A stretch of DNA of 64,000 nt from Streptomyces sp. NBC_00554 (GTDB taxonomy: Bacteria > Actinomycetota > Actinomycetes > Streptomycetales > Streptomycetaceae). The DNA lies in the NCBI RefSeq assembly GCF_041431135.1, contig NZ_CP107799.1, forward strand, positions 7,502,001 through 7,566,000, written 5' to 3'. Made by a program: the position numbers and the translations under genes. A model generated the notes under the pieces. That model was not told where the DNA came from. It did no database searches and saw nothing but the letters and a program-made list of their open reading frames with translations. Positions 42,134 to 50,522 of the stretch are shown one piece after another. Within the stretch, counting starts at the first letter, position 1. Each line of letters opens with the position of its first letter.

Positions 42134-42255
42134 ACAGCCAGCGTACGGCTACCCCCACACTCCGCCCAGTGGACAGCGGCGGACGGGGGCCTAGGGCCTG
42201 TCCGGCCTGTGGACAACGGCCGGGCGGGTCCCACCGGCGCGGCACAATGGACCGC

Positions 42256-42669
42256 ATGACCAGCACGCCCCCGCCCAGCAGCCTGGACCCCGAGATCGCC
42301 GCGCGCCTCAAGCGCGCCGCCGACGGGCTCGTCCCCGCCATCGCCCAGCAGTACGACACCGGTGAGGTGCTGATGCTCGGCTGGATGGACGACGAGGCGC
42401 TGCATCGCACGCTCACCACGGGCCGCTGCACGTACTGGTCGCGCAGCCGCCAGGAGTACTGGGTCAAGGGCGACACCTCCGGCCACTTCCAGCACGTGAA
42501 GTCCGTCGCCCTGGACTGCGACGCCGACACCGTGCTCGTCAAGGTCGACCAGGTGGGCGCGGCGTGTCACACCGGCGCCCGCACCTGCTTCGACGCCGAC
42601 GTGCTGCTCAAGGACGCCGACGGACCGATCGAGGGCGCCGATTCCGGCGTACCGGCACGGGATCAGTAA
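42256..42669 (+). CDS. hisI: Phosphoribosyl-AMP cyclohydrolase
   Basis: 137 residues, monofunctional HisI without the HisE domain. Zinc/Mg-binding motifs are CDADTVLVKVDQ and GAACHTGARTCF; the substrate block is TYWSRSRQEYWVKGDTSG. It opens the ring of PR-AMP, the third step of histidine synthesis. It lies about 2.8 kb from the main his operon and 11 bases before trpE, so histidine and tryptophan genes share a transcript here. ATG 42247 (adding MDR) is an alternative start. Confidence 0.95.
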   Translation: MTSTPPPSSLDPEIAARLKRAADGLVPAIAQQYDTGEVLMLGWMDDEALHRTLTTGRCTYWSRSRQEYWVKGDTSGHFQHVKSVALDCDADTVLVKVDQVGAACHTGARTCFDADVLLKDADGPIEGADSGVPARDQ

Positions 42670-42680
42670 GGTCTGCCGCC

Positions 42681-44159
42681 ATGGACCTTGAGACCTTCCG
42701 CAAGCTGGCCACCGACCGGCGCGTGATCCCCGTCAGCCGCAAGCTCCTCGCGGACGGTGACACGCCGGTCGCGCTCTACCGCAAGCTGGCCGCCGAGCGC
42801 CCCGGCACCTTCCTCCTGGAATCCGCCGAGAACGGCCGCTCCTGGTCCCGCTACTCCTTCGTGGGCGTCCGCTCCGCCGCGACCCTGACCGAGCGCGACG
42901 GGCAGGCCCACTGGCTCGGCACCCCGCCCGTCGGCGTCCCCGTCGAGGGCGACCTGCTCGTCGCCCTGCGCGCCACCATCGAGGCCCTGCACACCCCGCA
43001 CGGCGAGGGCCTGCCCCCGTTCACCGGCGGCATGGTCGGCTACCTCGGCTACGACATCGTGCGCCGACTGGAGAAGATCGGCCCCGGCGAGCGCGACGAC
43101 CTGAAGCTCCCCGAGCTGACCATGCTGCTCACCAGCGACCTCGCCGTCATGGACCACTGGGACGGCTCGGTCCAGCTGATCGCCAACGCGATCAACCACA
43201 ACGACCTCGACACGGGCGTCGACGAGGCGTACGCGGACGCGGTCGCGCGCCTGGACGCCATGGAGGCGGACCTCTCGCGCGCGGTCTCCCAGCCGCCCGC
43301 CGCGCTGCCGCCCTCCGAGCTCCCCGAGTACACCGCGCTCTGGGGCGGCCCCGACTACCAGGACGCCGTCGAGGACATCAAGGAGCGCATCCGGGCGGGC
43401 GAGGCCTTCCAGGTCGTCCCCTCCCAGCGCTTCGAAACGCCGTGCACGGCAAGCGCGTTGGACGTGTACCGGGTGCTGCGGGCGACCAATCCCTCCCCGT
43501 ACATGTACCTGTTCCGCTTCGACGGGTTCGACGTCGTCGGCTCGTCCCCGGAGGCCCTCGTCAAGGTCGAGGACGGGCAGGCGATGGTGCACCCCATCGC
43601 GGGCACCCGGCCGCGCGGCGCCACCGTCCAGGAGGACCAGGCCCTCGCCGACGAGCTGATCGCCGACCCCAAGGAGCGCGCCGAGCACCTCATGCTCGTC
43701 GACCTGGGGCGCAACGACCTCGGACGGGTCTGCGAACCCGGCTCCGTCGAGGTCGTCGACTTCATGTCCATCGAGCGGTACTCGCACGTCATGCACATCG
43801 TCTCGACGGTCACCGGCCGGGTCGCCCCTGGCCGCACCGCCTTCGACGTCCTCACCGCCTGCTTCCCCGCGGGCACCCTCTCCGGCGCGCCCAAGCCGCG
43901 CGCGATGCAGATCATCGACGAGCTGGAGCCGTCCCGAAGGGGGCTGTACGGCGGCTGCGTCGGCTATCTCGACTTCGCGGGCGACTCCGACACCGCCATC
44001 GCCATCCGTACGGCGCTGCTGCGGGACGGCACGGCCTATGTGCAGGCCGGGGCGGGCGTGGTCGCCGACTCCGACCCGGTCGCGGAGGACAACGAGTGCC
44101 GGAACAAGGCCGCCGCGGTGCTGCGCGCGGTGCACACGGCGAACCGGCTCGGGCAATAG
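42681..44159 (+). CDS. trpE: Anthranilate synthase component I
   Basis: 492 residues. The N-terminal feedback site has FLLESAENGRSWSRYSFVG (the LLES tryptophan-binding motif). The chorismate-utilising domain has AGTRPRGAT, LMLVDLGRNDLGRV, ERYSHVMHIVS and GTLSGAPKPRAMQII. It makes anthranilate from chorismate, with glutaminase TrpG supplied from elsewhere; it is not a TrpEG fusion. No Trp-rich leader peptide is visible in the 11 bases between hisI and trpE. Confidence 0.97.
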   Translation: MDLETFRKLATDRRVIPVSRKLLADGDTPVALYRKLAAERPGTFLLESAENGRSWSRYSFVGVRSAATLTERDGQAHWLGTPPVGVPVEGDLLVALRATIEALHTPHGEGLPPFTGGMVGYLGYDIVRRLEKIGPGERDDLKLPELTMLLTSDLAVMDHWDGSVQLIANAINHNDLDTGVDEAYADAVARLDAMEADLSRAVSQPPAALPPSELPEYTALWGGPDYQDAVEDIKERIRAGEAFQVVPSQRFETPCTASALDVYRVLRATNPSPYMYLFRFDGFDVVGSSPEALVKVEDGQAMVHPIAGTRPRGATVQEDQALADELIADPKERAEHLMLVDLGRNDLGRVCEPGSVEVVDFMSIERYSHVMHIVSTVTGRVAPGRTAFDVLTACFPAGTLSGAPKPRAMQIIDELEPSRRGLYGGCVGYLDFAGDSDTAIAIRTALLRDGTAYVQAGAGVVADSDPVAEDNECRNKAAAVLRAVHTANRLGQ

Positions 44160-44172
44160 GACGAGTGTCACG

Positions 44173-44204
44173 TGAACCCCGGGTGACGGTTCGCCCGGGG
44201 TTCA
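44173..44204 (+). terminator. Hairpin after trpE
   Basis: An 11-bp stem (44173-44183 with 44194-44204) with a 10-base loop lies between trpE and the next membrane protein gene. No T-run; it may attenuate rather than fully stop transcription. Confidence 0.55.
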
Positions 44205-44220
44205 GGCGATAGTGGAGTAC

Positions 44221-44865
44221 GTGACTGCTGTTCCGCATCCCCGATCCGAAGCCGCCGGACCCGCCAGGTCCGGCCGCCGCAGCCTTGCCGTCGCCCTGCT
44301 CAGCGGCGCCCTCGGCGCGGCCGTGGCGCTGCTGGCGACCCGCCAGAACTGGTCGGCGGGCACCGCGACGGTGGCCGGCGGCGACTTTCCGCTGACCGCC
44401 GCGGGCAGCGACGTCACGGGCGTGCCCGCGGCGCTCGCCATAGTGGGCCTCGCCGCGCTCGTCGCCGTCTTCGCCGTACGCCGCTCCGGGCGCTTCCTGG
44501 TCTCCGCGCTGCTCGCGCTCTCCGGCGCGGGCATCGTCGTCGCGGCCGTGCTCGGCGCCGGCGACAGCTCCGCGCTCGACGAGAAGGCCGCGGCGGCCTC
44601 CGGCGACACCGCCGCCACCGCGGCCGCGCTCAGCCACACCGCCTGGCCGTACGTCGCCGCCGCGGGCGGCGCCCTCATCCTCCTCGCGGGTCTCCTTGCG
44701 CTGCGCTATGGGCGGCTCTGGCCCGCGATGTCGGGCCGCTACGAGCGCGACGGGGCGCCCCGGCCGCGCAAGGCCAAGCCGGTCGACCCGGACCGCCCCG
44801 AGGACATCTGGAAGGCGCTCGACCGGGGCGAGGACCCGACGGGTCCTGACCCGGCAGGGACCTGA
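44221..44865 (+). CDS. TIGR02234-type tryptophan-associated membrane protein
   Basis: 214 residues with four hydrophobic segments (LAVALLSGALGAAVALLAT; AALAIVGLAALVAVFAV; LVSALLALSGAGIVVAAVL; YVAAAGGALILLAGLLAL). The conserved RQNW motif after helix 1 and the C-terminal DIWKALDRGEDPT match the actinobacterial family usually found next to trpE. Function unknown. GTG 44221 has GGAG only four bases upstream; GTG 44212 is an alternative. Confidence 0.85.
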   Translation: MTAVPHPRSEAAGPARSGRRSLAVALLSGALGAAVALLATRQNWSAGTATVAGGDFPLTAAGSDVTGVPAALAIVGLAALVAVFAVRRSGRFLVSALLALSGAGIVVAAVLGAGDSSALDEKAAAASGDTAATAAALSHTAWPYVAAAGGALILLAGLLALRYGRLWPAMSGRYERDGAPRPRKAKPVDPDRPEDIWKALDRGEDPTGPDPAGT

Positions 44866-45046
44866 GTCACCCGAGTCCCGGTGTTCGCAAGGACCTCCGG
44901 CCCGGGACTTTCGTCACGACCCTGCGGAACCGACGCGCGAGGAGAGACCCCCCGCTCACCTCATGCCCGCGAGTACGGGACAATGGTCGTCGAGCGTCCG
45001 ACCCACCACACGTACGCAGCACATACACAGCAACGAGGAGCAAGTC

Positions 45047-45292
45047 ATGGCGGGCAGCAGCCACGGTCACACCCCGGCCGCCTGGACCGGTGTCACCATC
45101 GCCTTCATCGGGTTCTGCGTCTCCGGCGCCTTCACGGTGCTGGCCGACCCGCTGGGCTTCTGGGCCGGTCTGGTCATCGTCGGTCTCGGTGGTGTCGTCG
45201 GCATGGTGATGCAGGCGGCGGGCCTGGGCAAGACGAAGGCCAAGCCCGCGGCCCCGGTCCGTGAGCGTGAGGCCGTCGGCGTCGAGGGCTGA
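45047..45292 (+). CDS. HGxxPAAW-type small membrane protein
   Basis: 81 residues. The N-terminal motif HGHTPAAW defines the family, followed by two membrane helices (VTIAFIGFCVSGAFTVL and AGLVIVGLGGVVGMVMQ) and a short basic tail. A GAGGAG site precedes the ATG. Function unknown; commonly located in this trp neighbourhood in streptomycetes. The 181-base gap upstream shows no gene. Confidence 0.85.
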   Translation: MAGSSHGHTPAAWTGVTIAFIGFCVSGAFTVLADPLGFWAGLVIVGLGGVVGMVMQAAGLGKTKAKPAAPVREREAVGVEG

Positions 45293-45383
45293 GCGTCCCG
45301 TAGACCTGGTGAGAGGCGGTTCCGGCGTATGTGCCGGGGCCGCCTCTCGCACGTACGGGCGTTCCGGGCGGGGGAGGGGCAGA

Positions 45384-45839
45384 ATGCGTGGGGTGAACGC
45401 CGAATCCCAGAGGGTGGCACAGGGCGCGGAGTCCGGAGCCGGCGCCGTACTGCGGCGGCTCGCCGTTCCCGGTGGGGTGCTCGCGGCCGTCGTCGGTGCC
45501 TTCGCGTACGTCGGGGCCGTCGACCCCAACCAGCCCGGGCACTACCCCGTCTGCCCGCTGCTGCGGCTCACCGGCGTGTACTGCCCCGGCTGCGGCGGTC
45601 TGCGCAGTGCGCACGCCTTCGTCCACGGGGACTTCGCGGCGGCGCTCACGGACAACGCGCTCGCCGTCGTGGGGTATCTGGGCTTCGCGGTGGTGTGGAC
45701 CGTCTGGGTGGTTCGGTCGGTGCGCGGGCGCCCGGCGCGGATCGAGCTGGGGCGGGTTCAGCTGTGGACCGTCGGCGCGTTGGTGCTGGTCTTCACGGTT
45801 GTCCGGAACCTGCCGTTCGGTGGCTGGCTGCACCCTTGA
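45384..45839 (+). CDS. DUF2752 membrane protein
   Basis: 151 residues. The DUF2752 signature Cys motif is present (CPLLRLTGVYCPGCGGLRS, with CPGCG and RSAHAF). Two to three hydrophobic helices follow. The function is unknown; the Cys motif suggests metal binding or redox sensitivity. GGGGAGGGGC precedes the ATG. A longer open frame begins at 45261 but overlaps the preceding gene. Confidence 0.82.
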   Translation: MRGVNAESQRVAQGAESGAGAVLRRLAVPGGVLAAVVGAFAYVGAVDPNQPGHYPVCPLLRLTGVYCPGCGGLRSAHAFVHGDFAAALTDNALAVVGYLGFAVVWTVWVVRSVRGRPARIELGRVQLWTVGALVLVFTVVRNLPFGGWLHP

Positions 45840-46014
45840 TCAAATGACAAAGGTCCAGGTAGTGGGACCGGCGTCAACCGGATGCGAGGTCTACGCCTTC
45901 CTCCGGATACCATCGCAGTGACGCGTCTGACACGTCCGAACCGTCCCAGGCGGTGAACCCGGGTCAGCCGCTCAACCGCTTCAACTCTCCACCGCAGGGA
46001 AGGGGGCCGCTCGC

Positions 46015-46824
46015 GTGAGTGTGCTCGACGAGATCATCGACGGAGTCCGTGCCGACCTCGCGGAGCGGCAGGCGCGCGTCAGCCTCGACGAGCTCAAGGA
46101 GCGCGCGGCGAAGGCTCCGGCGGCCAAGGACGGCGTGGCGGCCCTGCGCGGCGACGGCGTCAAGGTCATCTGCGAGGTCAAGCGCTCCAGCCCGTCCAAG
46201 GGCGCGCTCGCCGCGATCGCCGACCCGGCCGCCCTCGCCGCGGACTACGAGGCGGGCGGCGCGGCCGTCATCTCGGTCCTCACCGAGCAGCGCCGCTTCG
46301 GCGGCTCGCTTGCCGACCTGGAGGCCGTCCGGGCCAAGGTCGACATCCCCGTACTGCGCAAGGACTTCATCGTCACGTCGTACCAGCTGTGGGAGGCCCG
46401 TGCGTACGGCGCCGACCTCGCGCTGCTGATCGTGGCCGCCCTCGACCAGGCCGCCCTGGAGTCCCTCATCGAGCGCGCCGAGTCCATCGGGCTCACGCCG
46501 ATCGTCGAGGTGCACGACGAGGACGAGGCCGAGCGGGCGGTGGACGCCGGCGCGAAGGTCATCGGCGTCAACGCGCGCAATCTCAAGGACCTCAAGGTGG
46601 ACCGCTCCACCTTCGAGCGCGTCGCCCCCGAGATCCCGGCCGGCATCGTCAAGATCGCCGAGTCCGGCGTCCGCGGCCCGCACGACCTCATTGCGTACGC
46701 CAACGCCGGCGCCGACGCGGTCCTGGTCGGCGAGTCCCTCGTCACCGGCCGCGACCCCAAGACGGCGGTCTCCGACCTGGTAGCGGCGGGGGCCCACCCC
46801 GCCCTGCGCCACGGACGGGGCTGA
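46015..46824 (+). CDS. trpC: Indole-3-glycerol phosphate synthase
   Basis: 269-residue (beta/alpha)8 barrel. The catalytic Glu/Lys cluster lies in VICEVKRSSPSKG and VLRKDFIVTSYQL; VIGVNARNLKDL and AESGVRGPHDL bind the phosphate. Monofunctional (no fused TrpF), consistent with PriA doing the isomerase step. AGGGAAGGGGG precedes the GTG. The 175-base upstream gap holds no Trp-rich leader ORF. Confidence 0.97.
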   Translation: MSVLDEIIDGVRADLAERQARVSLDELKERAAKAPAAKDGVAALRGDGVKVICEVKRSSPSKGALAAIADPAALAADYEAGGAAVISVLTEQRRFGGSLADLEAVRAKVDIPVLRKDFIVTSYQLWEARAYGADLALLIVAALDQAALESLIERAESIGLTPIVEVHDEDEAERAVDAGAKVIGVNARNLKDLKVDRSTFERVAPEIPAGIVKIAESGVRGPHDLIAYANAGADAVLVGESLVTGRDPKTAVSDLVAAGAHPALRHGRG

Positions 46825-46831
46825 CACTCCG

Positions 46832-47083
46832 GTGCCCACCTCGCCCCACGCCACCGCCACCTCCCGTCCGGGCCCGCGCCCCGACGGGGGTTCGGCCTGC
46901 GTGGGGTCGGCCGTGCCGCTCCCGGCCGCCCAGGACGCCTACGCCCGCCTCGCCCGGGGCTGCCGCCCGCGTGGCTGCCGGGCGCCCGCGCGCCGTGTCC
47001 ACGGACGCCGCGTCCGCTATGTCATCGGCGATGAGCCGGGCCAGGTCAACGGCATGCGATGGCGCCTCGCGCGCGCACGCTGA
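46832..47083 (+). CDS. trpM: TrpM, tryptophan biosynthesis modulator
   Basis: 83 residues from GTG 46832, seven bases after the trpC stop. The conserved C-terminal half ARLARGCRPRGCRAPARR and VRYVIGDEPGQVNGMRWR matches what I remember of streptomycete TrpM, a small basic protein reported to modulate tryptophan synthesis in S. coelicolor. Two CRxRGC-type cysteines stand out. The N-terminal 35 residues are Pro/Ser-rich and an internal start is possible. Mechanism unknown. Confidence 0.75.
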   Translation: MPTSPHATATSRPGPRPDGGSACVGSAVPLPAAQDAYARLARGCRPRGCRAPARRVHGRRVRYVIGDEPGQVNGMRWRLARAR

Positions 47084-47320
47084 CGCCGTTCCGGGCCGTT
47101 TCACCCTGCGGGTGAGCCGACCTGGAAAGAACTCCGGCTCCGCCGTCCGGCTCGGGCTCCGCCCGTTGCCGACTGTGGTTCCGGCCGGTTCGGCACCGCC
47201 GATCACCGTCATCGGGCTTCTCGCCGTCGCGGCGGAGAGAACCGCCTTGCGGTGCTTCTTTCGCCAGGGCGTCCCCATGCAGGCGAGGACACCGGCGGGC
47301 TTGGCCGGTCCGGCAAAGGT

Positions 47321-47335
47321 GCCCCCAGCGGGGGC
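47321..47335 (+). other. Hairpin in the trpM-trpB leader gap
   Basis: The 340-base gap 47084-47423 holds no convincing gene. It contains two small GC hairpins: GCCCCC/GGGGGC (47321-47335) and GGGGC/GCCCC (about 47395-47408), the latter just before the trpB ribosome-binding site GAGGT. A separate trpB promoter or leader control is possible. No run of Trp codons is visible. Confidence 0.45.
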
Positions 47336-47423
47336 CCGTCGCTCGAGGCATGCGTGCGTACGTCGATAACGTGAACCCCTGTCCGACCCGTAACCGGGGC
47401 CGACGCCCCTGCGAGGTAGCCGC

Positions 47424-48710
47424 ATGCCCAGCGAGTTCTTCATTCCCGACCCCGAGGGTCAAGTTCCCAGCGCCGAGGGGTACTTCGGCGCGTACGGCGG
47501 CAAGTTCATCCCGGAGGCGCTGGTCGCCGCCGTGGACGAGGTCGCCGTCGAGTACGACAAGGCGAAGTCCGACCCCGAGTTCGCCCGTGAGCTCGACGAC
47601 CTGCTCGCCCACTACACCGGGCGGCCCAGCGCGCTGACCGAGGTGCCGCGCTTCGCCGAACACGCCGGTGGCGCACGGGTGTTCCTCAAGCGGGAAGATC
47701 TCAACCACACCGGATCCCACAAGATCAACAACGTCCTCGGGCAGGCTCTGCTCACCCGGAGGATGGGCAAGACGCGCGTCATCGCGGAGACCGGGGCGGG
47801 CCAGCACGGCGTCGCCACCGCCACCGCCTGCGCCCTCTTCGGCCTCGAATGCACCATCTACATGGGCGAGATCGACACCCAGAGGCAGGCTCTCAACGTC
47901 GCGCGCATGCGCATGCTGGGCGCCGAGGTCATCGCCGTGAAGTCCGGCAGCCGGACGTTGAAGGACGCCATCAACGAGGCCTTCCGCGACTGGGTCGCCA
48001 ACGTCGACCACACCCACTACCTGTTCGGGACCGTCGCCGGTCCGCACCCCTTCCCCGCCATGGTGCGCGACTTCCACCGGGTCATCGGGGTCGAGGCACG
48101 GCGGCAGATCCTGGAGCGCGCCGGACGGCTCCCCGACGCCGCCGTCGCCTGTGTCGGCGGCGGGTCGAACGCCATCGGGCTCTTTCACGCCTTCATCCCC
48201 GACGCCGACGTACGCCTCATCGGCTGCGAGCCGGCGGGGCACGGTGTCGAGACCGGTGAGCACGCCGCGACCCTGACGGCGGGCGAGCCGGGCATCCTGC
48301 ACGGCTCGCGGTCCTACGTCCTCCAGGACGAGGAAGGCCAGATCACCGAGCCGTACTCGATCTCGGCCGGTCTGGACTACCCGGGCATCGGGCCCGAGCA
48401 CTCCTACCTCAAGGACAGCGGCCGCGGCGAGTACCGCGCGGTCACCGACGACGCGGCGATGCAGGCCCTGCGCCTGCTCTCCCGCAGCGAGGGCATCATC
48501 CCGGCGATCGAGAGCGCGCACGCGCTGGCCGGAGCCCTGGAGGTCGGCAAGGAGCTGGGTCCGGACGGGCTGATCCTCATCAACCTGTCCGGCCGTGGCG
48601 ACAAGGACATGGACACGGCCGCCCGTTACTTCGGCCTGTACGAGACCGACGCGTCCGTCGCCGCGGACGCCGAGGGCGAGAACGCCGAGATCGAGGGGGA
48701 CGCCAAGTGA
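47424..48710 (+). CDS. trpB: Tryptophan synthase beta chain
   Basis: 428 residues, PLP enzyme that joins indole and serine. The PLP lysine is in NHTGSHKINNVLGQALL; GAGQHGVATATACALFGLE, the GGGSNAIGLF phosphate loop and LSGRGDKDM are present. The C-terminus has an acidic tail (AEGENAEIEGDAK). The stop overlaps the trpA GTG. Confidence 0.98.
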   Translation: MPSEFFIPDPEGQVPSAEGYFGAYGGKFIPEALVAAVDEVAVEYDKAKSDPEFARELDDLLAHYTGRPSALTEVPRFAEHAGGARVFLKREDLNHTGSHKINNVLGQALLTRRMGKTRVIAETGAGQHGVATATACALFGLECTIYMGEIDTQRQALNVARMRMLGAEVIAVKSGSRTLKDAINEAFRDWVANVDHTHYLFGTVAGPHPFPAMVRDFHRVIGVEARRQILERAGRLPDAAVACVGGGSNAIGLFHAFIPDADVRLIGCEPAGHGVETGEHAATLTAGEPGILHGSRSYVLQDEEGQITEPYSISAGLDYPGIGPEHSYLKDSGRGEYRAVTDDAAMQALRLLSRSEGIIPAIESAHALAGALEVGKELGPDGLILINLSGRGDKDMDTAARYFGLYETDASVAADAEGENAEIEGDAK

Positions 48711-49522
48711 GCGGCAACATCCAGCTGTTGAGTGACGCCCTCGCCGGTGCCAAGGCGGAAGGGCGGTCCGCGCTCATCGCGTACCTGCCGGCCGGGTTCC
48801 CGACCGTCGACGGCGGGATCGAGGCCATCAAGGCCGTCTTCGACGGGGGCGCCGACATCGTCGAGGTCGGTCTGCCGCACAGCGACCCCGTCCTCGACGG
48901 CCCCGTCATCCAGACCGCCGACGACATCGCCCTGCGCGGCGGAGTCAAGATCGCCGATGTGATGCGGACGGTCCGGGAGGCCTACGAGGCCACTGGCAAG
49001 CCGGTGCTCGTGATGACGTACTGGAATCCGATCGACCGCTACGGAGTCGAGCGCTTCACCGCCGAACTGGCGGAAGCGGGCGGCGCCGGATGCATCCTGC
49101 CCGACCTTCCGGTGCAGGAGTCGGCGCTGTGGAGGGAGCACGCCGAGAAGCACGGGCTCGCGACCGTCTTCGTCGTCGCGCCCAGCAGCAAGGACGCCAG
49201 GCTCGCCGAGATCACCGCGGCGGGCTCCGGCTTCGTGTACGCGGCCTCGCTGATGGGCGTCACCGGCACCCGTGCGTCGGTGGGCGCCCAGGCGCAGGAC
49301 CTGGTGCGGCGCACCAAGGCCACCACCGAACTGCCCGTCTGCGTCGGCCTCGGCGTCTCCAGCGCCGAGCAGGCCGCCGAGGTGGCCGGCTTCGCCGACG
49401 GTGTGATCGTCGGGTCCGCCTTCGTGAAGCGGATCCTGGACGCGCCGGACGAGGCGGCCGGCCTGGAGGCCGTACGCGCGCTCGCCGCCGACCTTGCGAA
49501 GGGTGTGCGAGGGGCGCTGTAG
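48707..49522 (+). CDS. trpA: Tryptophan synthase alpha chain
   Basis: 271-residue barrel. The catalytic Glu and Asp lie in IVEVGLPHSDPVLDGPVIQ; AYLPAGFPTVDG and the phosphate loops VTGTRASVG and GLGVSSAEQ are present. It cleaves indole-3-glycerol phosphate and channels indole to TrpB. Last gene of the trp cluster, with a hairpin 59 bases after its stop. Confidence 0.98.
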   Translation: MSGNIQLLSDALAGAKAEGRSALIAYLPAGFPTVDGGIEAIKAVFDGGADIVEVGLPHSDPVLDGPVIQTADDIALRGGVKIADVMRTVREAYEATGKPVLVMTYWNPIDRYGVERFTAELAEAGGAGCILPDLPVQESALWREHAEKHGLATVFVVAPSSKDARLAEITAAGSGFVYAASLMGVTGTRASVGAQAQDLVRRTKATTELPVCVGLGVSSAEQAAEVAGFADGVIVGSAFVKRILDAPDEAAGLEAVRALAADLAKGVRGAL

Positions 49523-49581
49523 CAGACAGTGCCTACGTGTACGTAACGGACAATCCGCTCACTCGAACGGGTGGACCTGGG

Positions 49582-49610
49582 ACCGGGGAGGCGCGCTGCG
49601 CCTTCCCGGT
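49582..49610 (+). terminator. Terminator hairpin after trpA
   Basis: A 13-bp stem (49582-49594 with 49598-49610, one G-T pair) closes a 3-base loop and is followed by TCGTTCT. It ends 15 bases before the next GTG. Confidence 0.7.
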
Positions 49611-49624
49611 TCGTTCTGCCGGAT

Positions 49625-50401
49625 GTGAGCGAGAAGAACCGTGACGGAAAGCGCAATGCCCGCGAGCGGCTGGCGGTCGAGCGAGAGAAGCAGAAGACCG
49701 CGGAGAAGCGCCGTCGGGCGCTGATCGTGGGGGCTTCGGTGGTCTGTGTCCTTGGCCTGGCCGCGGTGATCGGCGTGGTGGCCGCCAACTCCGGCAAGGA
49801 CAAGAAGAGTGACGCCTCCGGCCCGGTCGTGACGCCCTCGGGCGCGACCGGCAAGGACAGCCTCGCGATCCCCGTCGGCAAGGACACCGCCAAGTCGACC
49901 CTCACGGTGTGGGAGGACTTCCGCTGCCCTGCGTGCAAGTCCTTCGAGACCGCCTACCGCTCGACGATTCACGAGCTGGTGAACGCCGGCCAGCTGAAGG
50001 TCGAGTACCACCTCGTCACGATCATCGACGGGAACATGGGGGGCAGCGGCTCCCGCAAGGCCGCCAACGCCGCGGCCTGCGCCCAGGACGCCGGAAAGTT
50101 CACCGCGTACCACGACGTGCTGTACGAGAACCAGCCCGAGGAGACCGACGACGCCTTCGCCGACAACAGCAAGCTCATCGAGCTGGCGGGCAAGGTCGAC
50201 GGCCTGGACACGGCCGCGTTCCAGAAGTGTGTCAACGACGGCACGCACGACAGCTGGGTCGTGAAGTCCAACGCCGCCTTCCAGAGCAGCGGTTTCAGCG
50301 GCACGCCGACCGTGCTGCTCGGCGGCACGAACATCTACGCGGACCAGTCGATGACCCCGGCGAAGCTGAAGCAGATGGTGGAGGCGGCGAACAAGGGCTG
50401 A
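49625..50401 (+). CDS. Membrane-anchored DsbA-like thioredoxin-domain protein (CPAC active site)
   Basis: 258 residues. The basic N-terminus (KNRDGKRNARERLAVEREK) is followed by one membrane helix (about 32-54), then a DsbA/Thioredoxin_4 domain with Cys101-Pro-Ala-Cys104 (EDFRCPACKSFE) and a cis-Pro loop FSGTPTVLL. Cell-surface disulfide oxidoreductase candidate, paralogous to the product of 17972-18784. The GTG lies just after the trpA terminator with no clear ribosome-binding site, so the start is moderately secure. Confidence 0.87.
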   Translation: MSEKNRDGKRNARERLAVEREKQKTAEKRRRALIVGASVVCVLGLAAVIGVVAANSGKDKKSDASGPVVTPSGATGKDSLAIPVGKDTAKSTLTVWEDFRCPACKSFETAYRSTIHELVNAGQLKVEYHLVTIIDGNMGGSGSRKAANAAACAQDAGKFTAYHDVLYENQPEETDDAFADNSKLIELAGKVDGLDTAAFQKCVNDGTHDSWVVKSNAAFQSSGFSGTPTVLLGGTNIYADQSMTPAKLKQMVEAANKG

Positions 50402-50522
50402 GCCCCTCGTCTCCCGGTCCAGTGCCCCCGGCTTCTCGCAGGCCGGGGGCACCTCCCGTTATGGAGCCGTTGCCGGGCCGCTTGCCGTGGGCCGCGTCCG
50501 GCACGGTAGCGTCGACCCTGCC

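Noticed and set aside
44881..45264. Plus-strand ORF between the Trp-associated membrane protein and the HGxxPAAW gene
   Set aside because: It overlaps the HGxxPAAW gene in another frame and has an Arg/His/Pro-rich shadow composition.
45844..45921. Possible 25-aa leader peptide upstream of trpC
   Set aside because: It has no Trp codons and no convincing ribosome-binding site or attenuator hairpins.
47350..47637. Small ORF covering the trpB leader and 5' end
   Set aside because: It overlaps trpB in another frame and has no Trp codons. The trpB start and motifs are clear.
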